A stretch of DNA of 15,496 nt from Planctomycetota bacterium (GCA_016872875.1 VGYW01000187.1:1-15496), one strand, 5' to 3'. Counted from the stretch's first letter, positions 1-7,990 are shown. Program-made: numbers and translations. Notes: generated by a model not told the origin, from the sequence alone.

Positions 1-2079
1 GCGGCGGGCCGCGGGGTCGAGGAACTCGCCGCCGTAGACGATGGAGTTGAAGCGGACGGGGACGGCGGCCTTGGAGGCGGGGTCGTAGACGAAGCCGCGC
101 TGGGGTTGGTGGGCCTCGGCGACCCAGCCGGCGTCGGGCAGGATGTCGCGGAACATGGCCACGGTGGGCGGGTCAGGCCCCATATCGCCGGCGAGGCCGA
201 GGACGATCTTGGCGTCCAGCCCTTTGGCCTTGAGCCTGTCGCGGAGGGCATGGAGGAGGGGCCGCCAGAGGGCCGCGCACTCGGGAGTTCCGTATTGCGG
301 CAGCTTGATGTTCTGCCGCGCGCCCGTGGTGGGGTCGAAGACGGTGACGCGCGCGCCATAGAAGCTGGCGTAGTCGCGCGGGCCGCGCCAGGTGCGGTTC
401 GATGCCTCGTAGCCCCAGACGTTCAGGCAGATGAACCGGAGCCTATCGTGGCTCTTCAGCGCCGTGGCGATGTAGCGGTCGAAGACGCCGACATCGTACT
501 GGTAAGAGCCGTCGGCGCGCTTGACCCAGGGCACCCACGATTCGGGGTTGCCCATCTGCGATTCGGCGAGGAGCGGGATGAAGAGGCCGATGTTGCCCAT
601 CCCGCCCATCAGCTCCAGGCTCTTCTCGACGAGCTTCCAGTGGGCCTCCGACCAGGGCTTGACCTTGTAGTATTCCGCGAGGGTCTCGGGCGACTGGTAG
701 ATGTTGATGACGCTCGTGTAGTCCTTCACGTCGGGCAGGGTCCAGTCAGCCACCTGGACCTCGATGGGCGCCTTGAGCGGCCCGCCCTTCGCATCAATCG
801 TCAGCTCGCCCGCGTACTGGCCTGCGGGACTGGCTCTGGGCACGCTTAGGGAGAGCCAGACGGCCACGGGGTTGGGCTTTCCGGGCGGGGTGTCGAGGAG
901 CACGTCGAAGCGGGTGCCGCCGCCGAGGCCCGCATCGAGCTTCCAGCGGATGGGCACGAGCATCCCGAGGTCGGCGAGCGCCGCAGGCCAGAAGGGGTTG
1001 GGCACGCCGTAGCGGATCTGGATAGCAGATGCAAGGATGGCACCCTCGCCACCCACCCGCCGCAACTGCGATGCCCTGGCTGAAAGCCCGTCCGCGTTCG
1101 TCACGACCACCTGCCCGGCGAAGACTCCGTTGCGCGCCGCCACGATGCGAATGGGGCCGGCCGCCTCGTTCGCAGTGGCCGCGGGATCGAACAGGGAGCG
1201 GCTGGTGTCCACTGTGAAGACCCGCTGCGTCGTGCCTCCGAACGCCCCTGGCTCCGCCGCCGCCGTCAACTCCAACAGGCAGAGGCCGACGGCGTTGAAT
1301 GTCACTCCGTTCCTCGCGGCCACGTCGGGATAGGCGCCGCGGTGAAGCTCGATGGCCAGGACGTTCACGCCGTCGCGCAGGGCGGTGAGCGGGATTTCGG
1401 CAGGGCCGAAGGTTCGCTCGCGCAGGCGCCACTGGCCGCTCCGCGCGTCGTTGGGGTCGAGGGGCCGCGGGCGGCCCTTCTCCAGGCTGTCGTGGTAGAA
1501 GAAGGCCTCGGGCGGATACGCCTCGGCCGGCGTGTCCGGCTTGGCTTCGCCGGCGGGCAGGCCGCCGCGTGCGACCTCGCGGCCGTTCAGGTAGGCCGCG
1601 AAGCCGCCACGATAGGTGAGCGACAGGGTCAGGGCCTTCACCCTGCGGCGGTCCTGGACAAGGAAGCGGCTGCGCTGACAGATGAGGCCGACGGGGAGGA
1701 ATCCAGGGTCACTCCCTCGCAGGTGCGCGCTTGTGGCGTCGAGGGTGATCTTCTCCACCATCCCCTTGTCCCTCACGCCGTGGGTGAACTCGCCGCCGCG
1801 GAGGAGGAGCCACTGGCCGTCGTCGAAGTCGGCCTGAGTCCATCCCGCGGGCGGCGGCGCCGGGAATATGCCGTAGATGCTGTCGCTCAGAGGCGGGGTG
1901 CCGGCCGGCACCCGGACGACCCCACCACCAGCGGCTACCGGCCTAGAGAAGGTGTAGTGCTTCCGCCAGGAGTCCCTGTGCGTCAGCAGGATGGCTTCAT
2001 CACGCACGTCGCCCGCCCGTGCGAGCGCAGGGAGCACGATGACCAGGAAAGAGCACACACGTTGGTGCATTGTCGCCAT
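1..2079 (-). CDS. Secreted GH123/DUF4091-like glycoside hydrolase, C-terminus beyond window
   Basis: The reading frame is open from an ATG at 2079 to the left edge, giving 693 residues with no stop, so the C-terminus is missing. The start MATMHQRVCSFLVIVLPALA is a signal peptide, which implies export. Roughly residues 60-235 look like a jelly-roll carbohydrate-binding or support domain (ADFDDGQW, then YLNGREVARG and GVNVLAIELHRGAYPD). Next comes a beta-rich region that resembles the N-terminal domain of GH123/DUF4091-type proteins, ending in PIEVQVADWTLPDVKDY. After it a probable TIM barrel begins (LMGGMGNIGLFIPLL, FICLNVWGYE, KIVLGLAGDMGPD). The catalytic residues cannot be assigned because the barrel is incomplete. 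The family call is from memory of such architectures. A role in breaking down complex glycans outside the cytoplasm is inference, supported by the second hydrolase in the window. The start is preceded only by a weak GAGAG. Confidence 0.7.
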   Translation of the reverse strand, partial: MATMHQRVCSFLVIVLPALARAGDVRDEAILLTHRDSWRKHYTFSRPVAAGGGVVRVPAGTPPLSDSIYGIFPAPPPAGWTQADFDDGQWLLLRGGEFTHGVRDKGMVEKITLDATSAHLRGSDPGFLPVGLICQRSRFLVQDRRRVKALTLSLTYRGGFAAYLNGREVARGGLPAGEAKPDTPAEAYPPEAFFYHDSLEKGRPRPLDPNDARSGQWRLRERTFGPAEIPLTALRDGVNVLAIELHRGAYPDVAARNGVTFNAVGLCLLELTAAAEPGAFGGTTQRVFTVDTSRSLFDPAATANEAAGPIRIVAARNGVFAGQVVVTNADGLSARASQLRRVGGEGAILASAIQIRYGVPNPFWPAALADLGMLVPIRWKLDAGLGGGTRFDVLLDTPPGKPNPVAVWLSLSVPRASPAGQYAGELTIDAKGGPLKAPIEVQVADWTLPDVKDYTSVINIYQSPETLAEYYKVKPWSEAHWKLVEKSLELMGGMGNIGLFIPLLAESQMGNPESWVPWVKRADGSYQYDVGVFDRYIATALKSHDRLRFICLNVWGYEASNRTWRGPRDYASFYGARVTVFDPTTGARQNIKLPQYGTPECAALWRPLLHALRDRLKAKGLDAKIVLGLAGDMGPDPPTVAMFRDILPDAGWVAEAHQPQRGFVYDPASKAAVPVRFNSIVYGGEFLDPAARR

Positions 2080-2151
2080 CTCTCTATCCTCGGTGTGCGA
2101 ATATGGCCACCAGTTGTGGTATCGTGCGTCGGCTCCGAAGCTCCGAAGGGA

Positions 2152-2333
2152 GCGTACTATATCAGCCCAGGGCGAAGCCCTGGGACGGGCGGGGCAGCGT
2201 GATTCAGCCCTGTAGGGGCGTACCAGACGACATGGGCGGGATCTGCCGCCCGGACCCCGTAGTACGCCCCTTCAGGGCTAACCTGCCTGTCGCCTCCTTC
2301 CCCAGGGCTTCGCCCTGGGCTGATATAGTACGC
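2152..2333. repeat. Nested palindromic repeat element in intergenic gap
   Basis: The 302-nt gap 2080-2381 holds no gene. It is mostly filled by a nested inverted repeat. The outer arms, 2152-2184 and 2301-2333, are 33-nt perfect reverse complements. Each arm contains its own hairpin, CCCAGGGC-GAA-GCCCTGGG. Inside sits a second pair of arms, 2207-2223 and 2262-2278, that match with one mismatch (GCCCTGTAGGGGCGTAC against its partner). The whole could fold into a multi-branched structure on either strand. It lies between the propeller gene's stop and the hydrolase gene's start, so it may act as an attenuator or terminator, or it may be a non-autonomous REP/MITE-type element. No run of T follows it, which argues against a simple intrinsic terminator. 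Confidence 0.85.
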
Positions 2334-2381
2334 CCCTGTCGGGGCTCCTGAACCGTTCACCACCACTGAGGGCCACTCTCC

Positions 2382-3884
2382 TCATTGTGGCACGAGCTTG
2401 ACGATGAAGGCGTCGGCGCCGCCGGCGAGGGTCTTCTGGGCGGCGTTGGGGGTCACGGGGAAGTCGGGCGAGGAGGTGTTGCCGACGAGATAGACCTCGC
2501 CCTTCGGGCCGAGGGCGATGCTGCGGATGAGGTCGCCCCCCTTCCCACCAAGGTAGGTGGCATAGAGGAGCTTCGCGCCATCGGCGCTGACGATGGCCAA
2601 CACCCCATCGCCCTCGCCCTCTTCGGGGCCGCGGAAGGTGGCCTGGAGGGCATCGGGCGTGACGGGGAAGTCGCGCGAGGTGGTGGTGCCGACGACGAGG
2701 ATGTTGCCCCGGGCGTCGGGGGTGGGCATGAGGAAGAACTCGCCGCCCGAACCGCCCAGGAGGGTGGAGAAGGCGAAGCGGCGCCCGTCGGGGGCGAGCC
2801 TGGTCAGGAAGCCGTCGTTCTTCCCCTTGAGCTCGCGCTGTAACGCCTTGCCGGTGGTCGGGAAGTCGGGCGACCCGCTCACTCCCGTGAGGAGGAACGA
2901 GCCGTCTGGCAGGAGAAGCGGGCGGTGCTCTGCGAACTCGTTCCCCTTGCCGCCGAGGTAGGTGGCGTAGAGGATGCGAGAAGCGTCGGGCGAGAGCTTG
3001 GCGAGATAGCAGTCGGACTCCCCTCCGAGCTTGGGCTGGGGCGCGCCCGCCGTGACGGGGAAGTCGTCGGACTTCGTGTGCCCCGCGACGTAAAGGTTCC
3101 CCGCGCCGTCGAGGTGGACGCCCATGATGGCGTCGTCCTCGCCCGAGCCGCCGAGGAGGGTGCCGAAGGCGAGGGCCGAGCCGTCGGGCTTCAGCTTCAC
3201 GATTGCGGAATCGCGCGGCCCATTACGCTTAGGCTGCACGACGCCAGAGGTCGTGGGGAAGTTCGGGGAGTTGCTGGTGCCGACGACGTAGACCGAGTCG
3301 TCGGGGCCAACGGCCAGGCCGCCGCGGGGAAAGTCGTCGCCCGAGCCGCCCACGTAGGTGCACCAGAGGAGTTTCTTGAGGTCGGGCGAGAGCTTGGCGA
3401 CCAGCATGTCCGATGGCCCGCCGCCGAACTTCGGCTGGAAGCAGCCCTCGGTCGTCGGGGCATCGACCGAGCGGGTCGCGCTCGTGATGACCACGTTCCC
3501 TTTGCTGTCGAGCCCCATGCCGTAGACGTTGCGCTCCTGCTTCGAGCCGCCGAAGTAGGTGGCGGCGAGCACCTTCGAGCCGTCGGGGCTGAGGCGCACC
3601 AGGAAGCAGTCGCCGCCGTAGATGCCGCCGTGGCCGAGGGCGGGGTCGTCGCCCGCGTAGGCCGGCTGCACGACGCCCTCGGTGGTCGGCAGGCCGGTCG
3701 AGCACACCTGTGCGCCGACGAGCACGGAGCCATCGGGGCACGGGATCACCTCGCGCGCCTGGTCCCACCCCTTGCCGCCGAAGTAGGTGGCGTATTCCAC
3801 CTTGTACCTGGGCTTCGCCTCGCCGGCGACCAGGCAGGCGCAGGTGAGCGCCACCACGGCAGCAGCGCACGCGAATGGTCTCAT
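2382..3884 (-). CDS. Exported SBBP-repeat beta-propeller protein
   Basis: This gene encodes 500 residues. The start chosen is the ATG at 3884, because AAGGAG lies 7 nt upstream and MRPFACAAAVVALTCACLVA follows as a signal peptide. An ATG 18 nt further upstream (3902) has no such site. After the signal the protein consists of seven repeats of about 60-70 residues. Each carries the SBBP signature, aromatic-T-Y/L-hydrophobic-GG (YATYFGGKGWD, AATYFGGSKQE, CTYVGGSGDD, GTLLGGSGED, YATYLGGKGNE, STLLGGSGGE, YATYLGGKGGD). The repeats are interleaved with SPDFPTT-like and LSPDG segments. Seven repeats fit one seven-bladed propeller. Proteins of this family are extracellular or envelope proteins, usually of unknown function, and binding or scaffolding is likely. 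No catalytic motif or anchor is visible. It may be co-expressed with the hydrolase upstream, but 70 nt with a tandem repeat lie between them. Confidence 0.85.
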   Translation of the reverse strand: MRPFACAAAVVALTCACLVAGEAKPRYKVEYATYFGGKGWDQAREVIPCPDGSVLVGAQVCSTGLPTTEGVVQPAYAGDDPALGHGGIYGGDCFLVRLSPDGSKVLAATYFGGSKQERNVYGMGLDSKGNVVITSATRSVDAPTTEGCFQPKFGGGPSDMLVAKLSPDLKKLLWCTYVGGSGDDFPRGGLAVGPDDSVYVVGTSNSPNFPTTSGVVQPKRNGPRDSAIVKLKPDGSALAFGTLLGGSGEDDAIMGVHLDGAGNLYVAGHTKSDDFPVTAGAPQPKLGGESDCYLAKLSPDASRILYATYLGGKGNEFAEHRPLLLPDGSFLLTGVSGSPDFPTTGKALQRELKGKNDGFLTRLAPDGRRFAFSTLLGGSGGEFFLMPTPDARGNILVVGTTTSRDFPVTPDALQATFRGPEEGEGDGVLAIVSADGAKLLYATYLGGKGGDLIRSIALGPKGEVYLVGNTSSPDFPVTPNAAQKTLAGGADAFIVKLVPQ

Positions 3885-3891
3885 GAGAGCG

Positions 3892-3897
3892 CTCCTT
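3892..3897 (-). promoter_or_regulatory. Ribosome binding site of the SBBP gene
   Basis: AAGGAG on the minus strand lies 7 nt before the ATG at 3884. It decides the start against the ATG at 3902, which would put this site inside the coding region and weaken the signal peptide. Confidence 0.75.
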
Positions 3898-3910
3898 GGC
3901 ATCGCCGATG

Positions 3911-3954
3911 GATCGGTCCGATCCGTCGGATCGGTCGGATCAGACGGATCAGCC
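3911..3954. repeat. 9-bp GATC-phased tandem repeat
   Basis: GATC occurs at 3911, 3920, 3929, 3938 and 3947, exactly 9 nt apart, in units of the form GATCNGNCN (GATCGGTCC, GATCCGTCG, GATCGGTCG, GATCAGACG, GATCAGCCT). The array starts directly after the stop codon of the DUF5060 hydrolase and lies in the 70-nt gap before the propeller gene. The units are partly self-complementary (GGATCGGTCCGATCC), so the array can also fold. Its function is unknown. A microsatellite-like repeat or a methylation-sensitive spacer are both possible. Confidence 0.8.
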
Positions 3955-6177
3955 TCACTCCTGCGGAAAGCTCAGGGGGTTGAGCGGGTCTGTGCCCGCC
4001 TTTTTCTCCTCGTCGTTGGTCCAGCCGTCGCCGTCGGCGTCGCTATCAGCGTTGTCGCCGATGCCGTCGCCGTCGGTGTCGCGCTGCTCCTTGGGGTCGC
4101 GCGGGAAGGCGTCCCAGGGCACGGCGGAGGCGTTTGGCACGCCGTCGCCGTCCCAGTCGGGCTCCTCGTTGTCGGGCACGCCGTTCTTGTTCCTATCATC
4201 GGCCTTCCCGTCGCCATCTATGTCGGCGTCCATACTATCACCGATGCGGTCCTGGTCAACGTCGGCCTGCTCCTCGCGTTCGAGGGGGAAGGCGTCCTTG
4301 GCGTCGGGTAAGCCGTCGTTGTCGTCGTCATCGTCCTGGTCGTTCGGCTTGCCGTCGCGGTCGGAGTCGGGCGGGGCGGCCTCGGTGATGAGGAGTGCGA
4401 GGTCAATCTTGAATGGGGGCGCGGCGAAGGTCTGCTTGCCCGCGGGGGCGTCAATGCGGGCGAGGATGGCCGCGTCGGTTGGGCTGTACCAGTAGCCCTT
4501 GGCGGTCGCCTGAACGTCAACCGTGACCTGGAGGTCCTTCACCTCGCCGCGGTCGTGGTCCCAATTGTGACGCTGGCGCTGGCCGGCGCATTGGGCGCAG
4601 GCGGTGTGGTGGAGGTAAACCGCGGCGCGCTTGTCGGAGCGGAGGCCGTAGGCGCGAACCTCCTTCGCCTGGGGGCCGGCCAGGTGGACGGGCGCCGGCT
4701 TCACGCCGGGGTCGAGGCAATACGAGAAGTCCTGGAGGGCTTTCGTGTACTGCCGCTCCTCGGGGCCGAGCCAGATGTTCATGCTGTGGCCGTCCTTGGC
4801 GTAGGACGTTTCCCAGAAGATGAATGAGATTTCGTTGAAGAAGGCGCTCCAAAGGCGGACGCGCATTCTGCGTGCGGAGCCTGGGTCCCACACGCCACCG
4901 ATGCCCTGGGGGATGAGGTCGGGCTTGCCGCCGCTATTGCCCTGCTCGCCGTAGACGACCGGCTTGCCGTGCCGCTTCTGGTTCTTCGCGTTGCCGGCGG
5001 AGGCGGCGTCGGAGCCAAGCTCGTCCTCGCGGCCATACCAGTGCGGCGCCGAGATGTCAATGCCCTCCAGCTCGGGCCGCTCCCAGCTCGTGGTGACGGG
5101 CTTGCCGTAGGGGTCAATGGACTTCAGGTAGGGGACGGTGATCTTATACCAGCCGTCGCTGGCTTTCTGCTCGTTGAGGAGTTCCCAGAAGTCCACATAG
5201 GCGCCCCAGCGGTCCACGGAGTACTTGATGAGGGCTTTGATCTTGGCCATGCCCTGCTCGTCTTCGGGATGGTCGTTGAAGACGCGGGCGAAGCCGAAGA
5301 CGCCGTAGAAGTTTCGAATGCCGTATCTCATCGTGAGCTGGAGCATCTCGTCAACCATCGCGGCCTGCTCCCATCGGATGCGGGCGGGGGCGGCGATCTT
5401 GGCGTCGTAGGCGATGTCGAAGACGGGGATGGAGAAGTTGTGGGGGGAGAAGCGCCAGAGGTTGAACCCCGCCCGCCCGTGGCGGCCGAAGTAGACGTCG
5501 CCGTTGGTGGGGTTCATCGAGGGGCCGCGGGCGAAGAGCGCCCCAGGCGGCGGCTTGGGGCGCGTGTCGGCCGAATCGAGCCGGAACGGCCCCTCCATTG
5601 ACTTCTGGTCCATCGCCGAGCCGTTGTTGTTGCCGTCGAACACCCCGTCCTGGGTGCCGATTGGCCAGAAGGGGCTGCCGTCCTCGTAAACGAATGTGAA
5701 CGGGTTGGCGGGGTTGATCCGCACCCAGCCTTTGGGCTGGACGCGCGGCTTGACGACCTTGAAGGCGCCTGTGCCCTTCGCGCTCTCGCCCGCGGCGTTG
5801 CGGAAGGTCCAGTCGAAGGCCCAATCGCCAATCTCGCTCGGCGCGTAGCGGGCTTTCCAGGTGTCGGCCGGGTCGCAGGGCCAGGTGGCGTCGGAGCGCT
5901 CGCGGCCCTTCGCGTCCTTGAACTTGCGGACCATCGGCTTCTGGGGCTTCGAGGAGCCGTAGAAGAAGCCGCCGACCTTGACGGCCTTGCCGCTCGGCGA
6001 CTTGAACGCCACGTCAATCGTCACGTCCCAGTTCGGGTCGCCGTACTTGCCCTCGTGCTGGAACGTCAGCTCGAATGCCTGATACGGCATCAGGCGCGGG
6101 GTGTTCTGAGTGGCCTTGACCTCGATGGCCCACGCTGGCCCACCGACAAGGAGCACAAGTGCAATCAGCCGTCGCAT
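3955..6177 (-). CDS. Secreted DUF5060/TIM-barrel glycoside hydrolase with thrombospondin-3 calcium repeats
   Basis: This gene encodes 740 residues from the ATG at 6177, which has AGGAGGAG just upstream. MRRLIALVLLVGGPAWA is the signal peptide. Residues 18-142 match the DUF5060 beta-sandwich that often precedes glycoside hydrolase barrels. Residues 160-490 form a probable barrel, opening with FTFVYEDGSPFWPIG as in DUF4038-like hydrolases. Candidate catalytic residues are E336 in ELLNEQ (clan-A style NE acid/base) and E411 in VVYGEQGNS (nucleophile). Residues 500-600 look like a C-terminal beta domain. Residues 603-735 are Asp-rich thrombospondin type 3 repeats (DSDRDGKPND, DIDGDGKADD, DTDGDGIGDN, DADGDGWTND) that should bind calcium. 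The gene begins 13 nt after the polyferredoxin stop and is probably co-transcribed. The substrate is not readable from sequence, and a polysaccharide is inferred. A CAQC pair at 527-530 may form a disulfide. Confidence 0.8.
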   Translation of the reverse strand: MRRLIALVLLVGGPAWAIEVKATQNTPRLMPYQAFELTFQHEGKYGDPNWDVTIDVAFKSPSGKAVKVGGFFYGSSKPQKPMVRKFKDAKGRERSDATWPCDPADTWKARYAPSEIGDWAFDWTFRNAAGESAKGTGAFKVVKPRVQPKGWVRINPANPFTFVYEDGSPFWPIGTQDGVFDGNNNGSAMDQKSMEGPFRLDSADTRPKPPPGALFARGPSMNPTNGDVYFGRHGRAGFNLWRFSPHNFSIPVFDIAYDAKIAAPARIRWEQAAMVDEMLQLTMRYGIRNFYGVFGFARVFNDHPEDEQGMAKIKALIKYSVDRWGAYVDFWELLNEQKASDGWYKITVPYLKSIDPYGKPVTTSWERPELEGIDISAPHWYGREDELGSDAASAGNAKNQKRHGKPVVYGEQGNSGGKPDLIPQGIGGVWDPGSARRMRVRLWSAFFNEISFIFWETSYAKDGHSMNIWLGPEERQYTKALQDFSYCLDPGVKPAPVHLAGPQAKEVRAYGLRSDKRAAVYLHHTACAQCAGQRQRHNWDHDRGEVKDLQVTVDVQATAKGYWYSPTDAAILARIDAPAGKQTFAAPPFKIDLALLITEAAPPDSDRDGKPNDQDDDDDNDGLPDAKDAFPLEREEQADVDQDRIGDSMDADIDGDGKADDRNKNGVPDNEEPDWDGDGVPNASAVPWDAFPRDPKEQRDTDGDGIGDNADSDADGDGWTNDEEKKAGTDPLNPLSFPQE

Positions 6178-6182
6178 ACGGT

Positions 6183-6190
6183 CTCCTCCT
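6183..6190 (-). promoter_or_regulatory. Strong ribosome binding site for the hydrolase gene
   Basis: AGGAGGAG fills most of the 13 nt between the polyferredoxin stop codon (6191-6193) and the ATG at 6177. It fixes that start over an upstream in-frame codon at 6276, which would lie inside the preceding gene and mask the signal peptide. Confidence 0.8.
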
Positions 6191-7990
6191 TCACTTGAGG
6201 AAGTCAGGCAGATAGCCATCGCCCCCGACCTTGGGCTGACGCTTCTTCCGCTCCTCTTCACGCTTGCGGCGCTCATCCTCGCGGAGGGCGAGATAGGAGC
6301 CGCGCGTCAGGCGGTCCTCCCTGTCCTTCCCGGCAATGACGACGATGGCGCTCTCGGCCAGGAGGTTCTGCTTGACGTTCTCGTGGAAGCAGCCGGTCTG
6401 GCACAGGCCGCAGCCGTTGCACTTCTCTGGCAGCACCACGGGGGCCGAGAAGCCGCTCCCCTCGATGGGCTGGTTGTTCTCGTCGAGCTCCACGTGGACG
6501 CGGACGAACTCGATGGCGTGATAGCCGGCGGCTTCGCACTCCTTGTGGCAGCGTTCGCAGGCCCTGGTGCCGAGGTGTGGGAGGCAGGTGGGCTTGACTA
6601 CGGCGAGGCCGATGCGCGCCGCCCGCTTCTCCTCCAGGGGCAGCGCGCGAATCGCCCCCGTGGGGCACACCTGGCCGCAGTTGTTGCACTTCGGCTCGCA
6701 GCCCACCCAGTCGGGCACGAGCCTGGGGGTCCAGAGGCACTCGAAGCCCCCCTCGAAGCCCATCGGCTGAAGGGCGTTGTAGGGGCAGGCCTTGAGGCAC
6801 TCGCCGCAGCGGACGCACAGTTGGAGGAACTGCGGCTCGGGCACGCTCCCCGGGGGACGGAGGGGAGGATGGTCAGGGGGCGCGCCGCGAAGCTGGCGGA
6901 CTCCGACTGCGGTGGCGAGGCCAGCGCCCAGGCCAGCGGCGAAGCCCCGGCGCGAAACCCGTGCTCTCTCCTCAGTATCACTGGTGGCACAGGCGTCCCG
7001 CCTGTGTCCCTCACAGGCCGGAGGCCTGTGCCACCGAAGCCCGAACTCGATTGCGGCGACGGGGCAGGCCCGGGCACAGCTCTGGCAGAAGGTGCAGTCG
7101 AGAGGGCGAGTGGTGAAATCAGGGTTGATGGCATCGAAGGAACAAGCTCGGACGCACTTGCGGCAGCCGATACAGGCGGGCGTGACCTTGCGCTCCGTCA
7201 GCCGCAGGAGATTGGCGGCGGAGAAGACGGCCCCGCTCGGGCACAGGCAGCGGCACCAGAAGCGCGCCGCGAGCAGGCCAAGCAGAATCGTGGCCACGAA
7301 CAGGCCGATGGAGAGCCAGTGCCCGGCGTGCAGGGCGGGGTTGAGATACCAGCCCTTCGCAAAGCCGAGTTGCACCGGGGCAGCAAGATACATCATCCCG
7401 CGCGTGAAGACGGGAATTGCGGCGACGAAGCCTGTGAGGAGCACCCCACACGCGGCCGCGGCGAGAACGCCCGCGAGCAGATAGTATCTCAGGTGAACCC
7501 ACCACCCACGCCTCAGGCTCCCTCTCCCTCTGGGAGAGGGTGGGGTGAGGGTTCCGGGAACGGGGGCCGCGCCAGCTCCGGCGCCCCTCACCCTACCCTC
7601 TCCCAGAGGGAGAGGGATTCGGAGACGCTTACCCACGGCCCAGTTGAAGGCATCGAGCAACGTGCCAAAGGGGCACACGTAGGAGCAGAAGCCCCTGGGG
7701 ATTGCCAGGCAGACGGCCAGGATCGCGCCGGCCCAGGTGAGCGACCAGACCCATGCCTTCGCCGCCAGCGCAGTCGAGACGCTCACCAGCGGGTCGAGGG
7801 CCAGAAACGCCTCGGCGTCCACCACCTCGCGGGCGGCCCGGGCCTCCGCGTGCTGCCGCACGTCATACGGCCAGCAGACGTAGAAGAACAGGAACACGAA
7901 GAGCGCGAAGCAGGCCGCCTGGACGAAGCGGCGTGCGCGGCCAAACCCCCGAAACGCCATTGAGACCAAGAAGTAAGCTCTACTGCTCAT
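6191..7990 (-). CDS. NapH-NapG-like membrane polyferredoxin fusion
   Basis: This 599-residue protein joins two families that are usually separate. Residues 1-315 resemble NapH: four hydrophobic segments (about 27-45, 77-97, 165-187, 223-242), loop motifs FCSYVCPFGTLLD (C102, C106) and RFWCRCLCPSGA (C246, C248, C250), and two 4Fe-4S motifs (C273/276/279/283 and C299/302/305/309). Residues 346-599 resemble NapG/MauM: SRRGF followed by a hydrophobic stretch (twin-arginine signal), then clusters at C392-402, C431-442, C469-485 and C524-534. NapGH pass electrons from quinol toward periplasmic acceptors, and the acceptor here is unknown. No nap reductase gene is present. Two palindromic repeats lie in frame, at residues 125-157 and 319-336, the latter exactly between the halves. 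The start (ATG 7990) has a GAAGGG upstream; an ATG at 7960 is an alternative without a good site. Confidence 0.85.
   Translation of the reverse strand: MSSRAYFLVSMAFRGFGRARRFVQAACFALFVFLFFYVCWPYDVRQHAEARAAREVVDAEAFLALDPLVSVSTALAAKAWVWSLTWAGAILAVCLAIPRGFCSYVCPFGTLLDAFNWAVGKRLRIPLPLGEGRVRGAGAGAAPVPGTLTPPSPRGRGSLRRGWWVHLRYYLLAGVLAAAACGVLLTGFVAAIPVFTRGMMYLAAPVQLGFAKGWYLNPALHAGHWLSIGLFVATILLGLLAARFWCRCLCPSGAVFSAANLLRLTERKVTPACIGCRKCVRACSFDAINPDFTTRPLDCTFCQSCARACPVAAIEFGLRWHRPPACEGHRRDACATSDTEERARVSRRGFAAGLGAGLATAVGVRQLRGAPPDHPPLRPPGSVPEPQFLQLCVRCGECLKACPYNALQPMGFEGGFECLWTPRLVPDWVGCEPKCNNCGQVCPTGAIRALPLEEKRAARIGLAVVKPTCLPHLGTRACERCHKECEAAGYHAIEFVRVHVELDENNQPIEGSGFSAPVVLPEKCNGCGLCQTGCFHENVKQNLLAESAIVVIAGKDREDRLTRGSYLALREDERRKREEERKKRQPKVGGDGYLPDFLK
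6983..7035. repeat. REP-like palindrome inside the NapH/NapG junction
   Basis: The outer arms GGTGGCACAGGC (6983-6994) and GCCTGTGCCACC (7024-7035) are perfect reverse complements. Inside are two further hairpins, CACAGGCG-TCC-CGCCTGTG and CACAGGCC-GGA-GGCCTGTG. The element is translated as residues 319-336 of the polyferredoxin, giving WHRPPACEGHRRDACAT-like sequence that is unlike its surroundings. The layout is that of a paired REP (BIME-like) unit normally found between genes. Confidence 0.85.
7519..7617. repeat. 99-bp long-armed palindrome inside the NapH-like domain
   Basis: The arms 7519-7551 and 7585-7617 are 33-nt reverse complements with a single mismatch. Each arm holds its own hairpin, CCCTCTCC-CTCT-GGGAGAGGG in type. 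The element is exactly 99 bp, so it adds 33 codons without a frame change. It encodes residues about 125-157 (IPLPLGEGRVRG ... LTPPSPRGRG), a Pro/Gly/Arg-rich insert between the second and third hydrophobic segments. From memory, palindromes of this CCCTCTCCC type occur widely in intergenic regions of many bacteria. Confidence 0.85.

Noticed and set aside
2925..3983. Plus-strand open frame of 352 codons opposite the SBBP gene
   Set aside because: Periodic sequence arises from the SBBP repeats read backwards. The minus strand has the true repeats and signal peptide.
4585..4600. c-type heme site CAQC in the DUF5060 hydrolase
   Set aside because: The motif needs His straight after the second Cys; here it is Ala. 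A disulfide or metal site is more likely.
6110..7963. Plus-strand open frame of 617 codons opposite the polyferredoxin
   Set aside because: It is explained by high GC on the strand opposite a gene with six cysteine clusters. No domain or ribosome site is visible.
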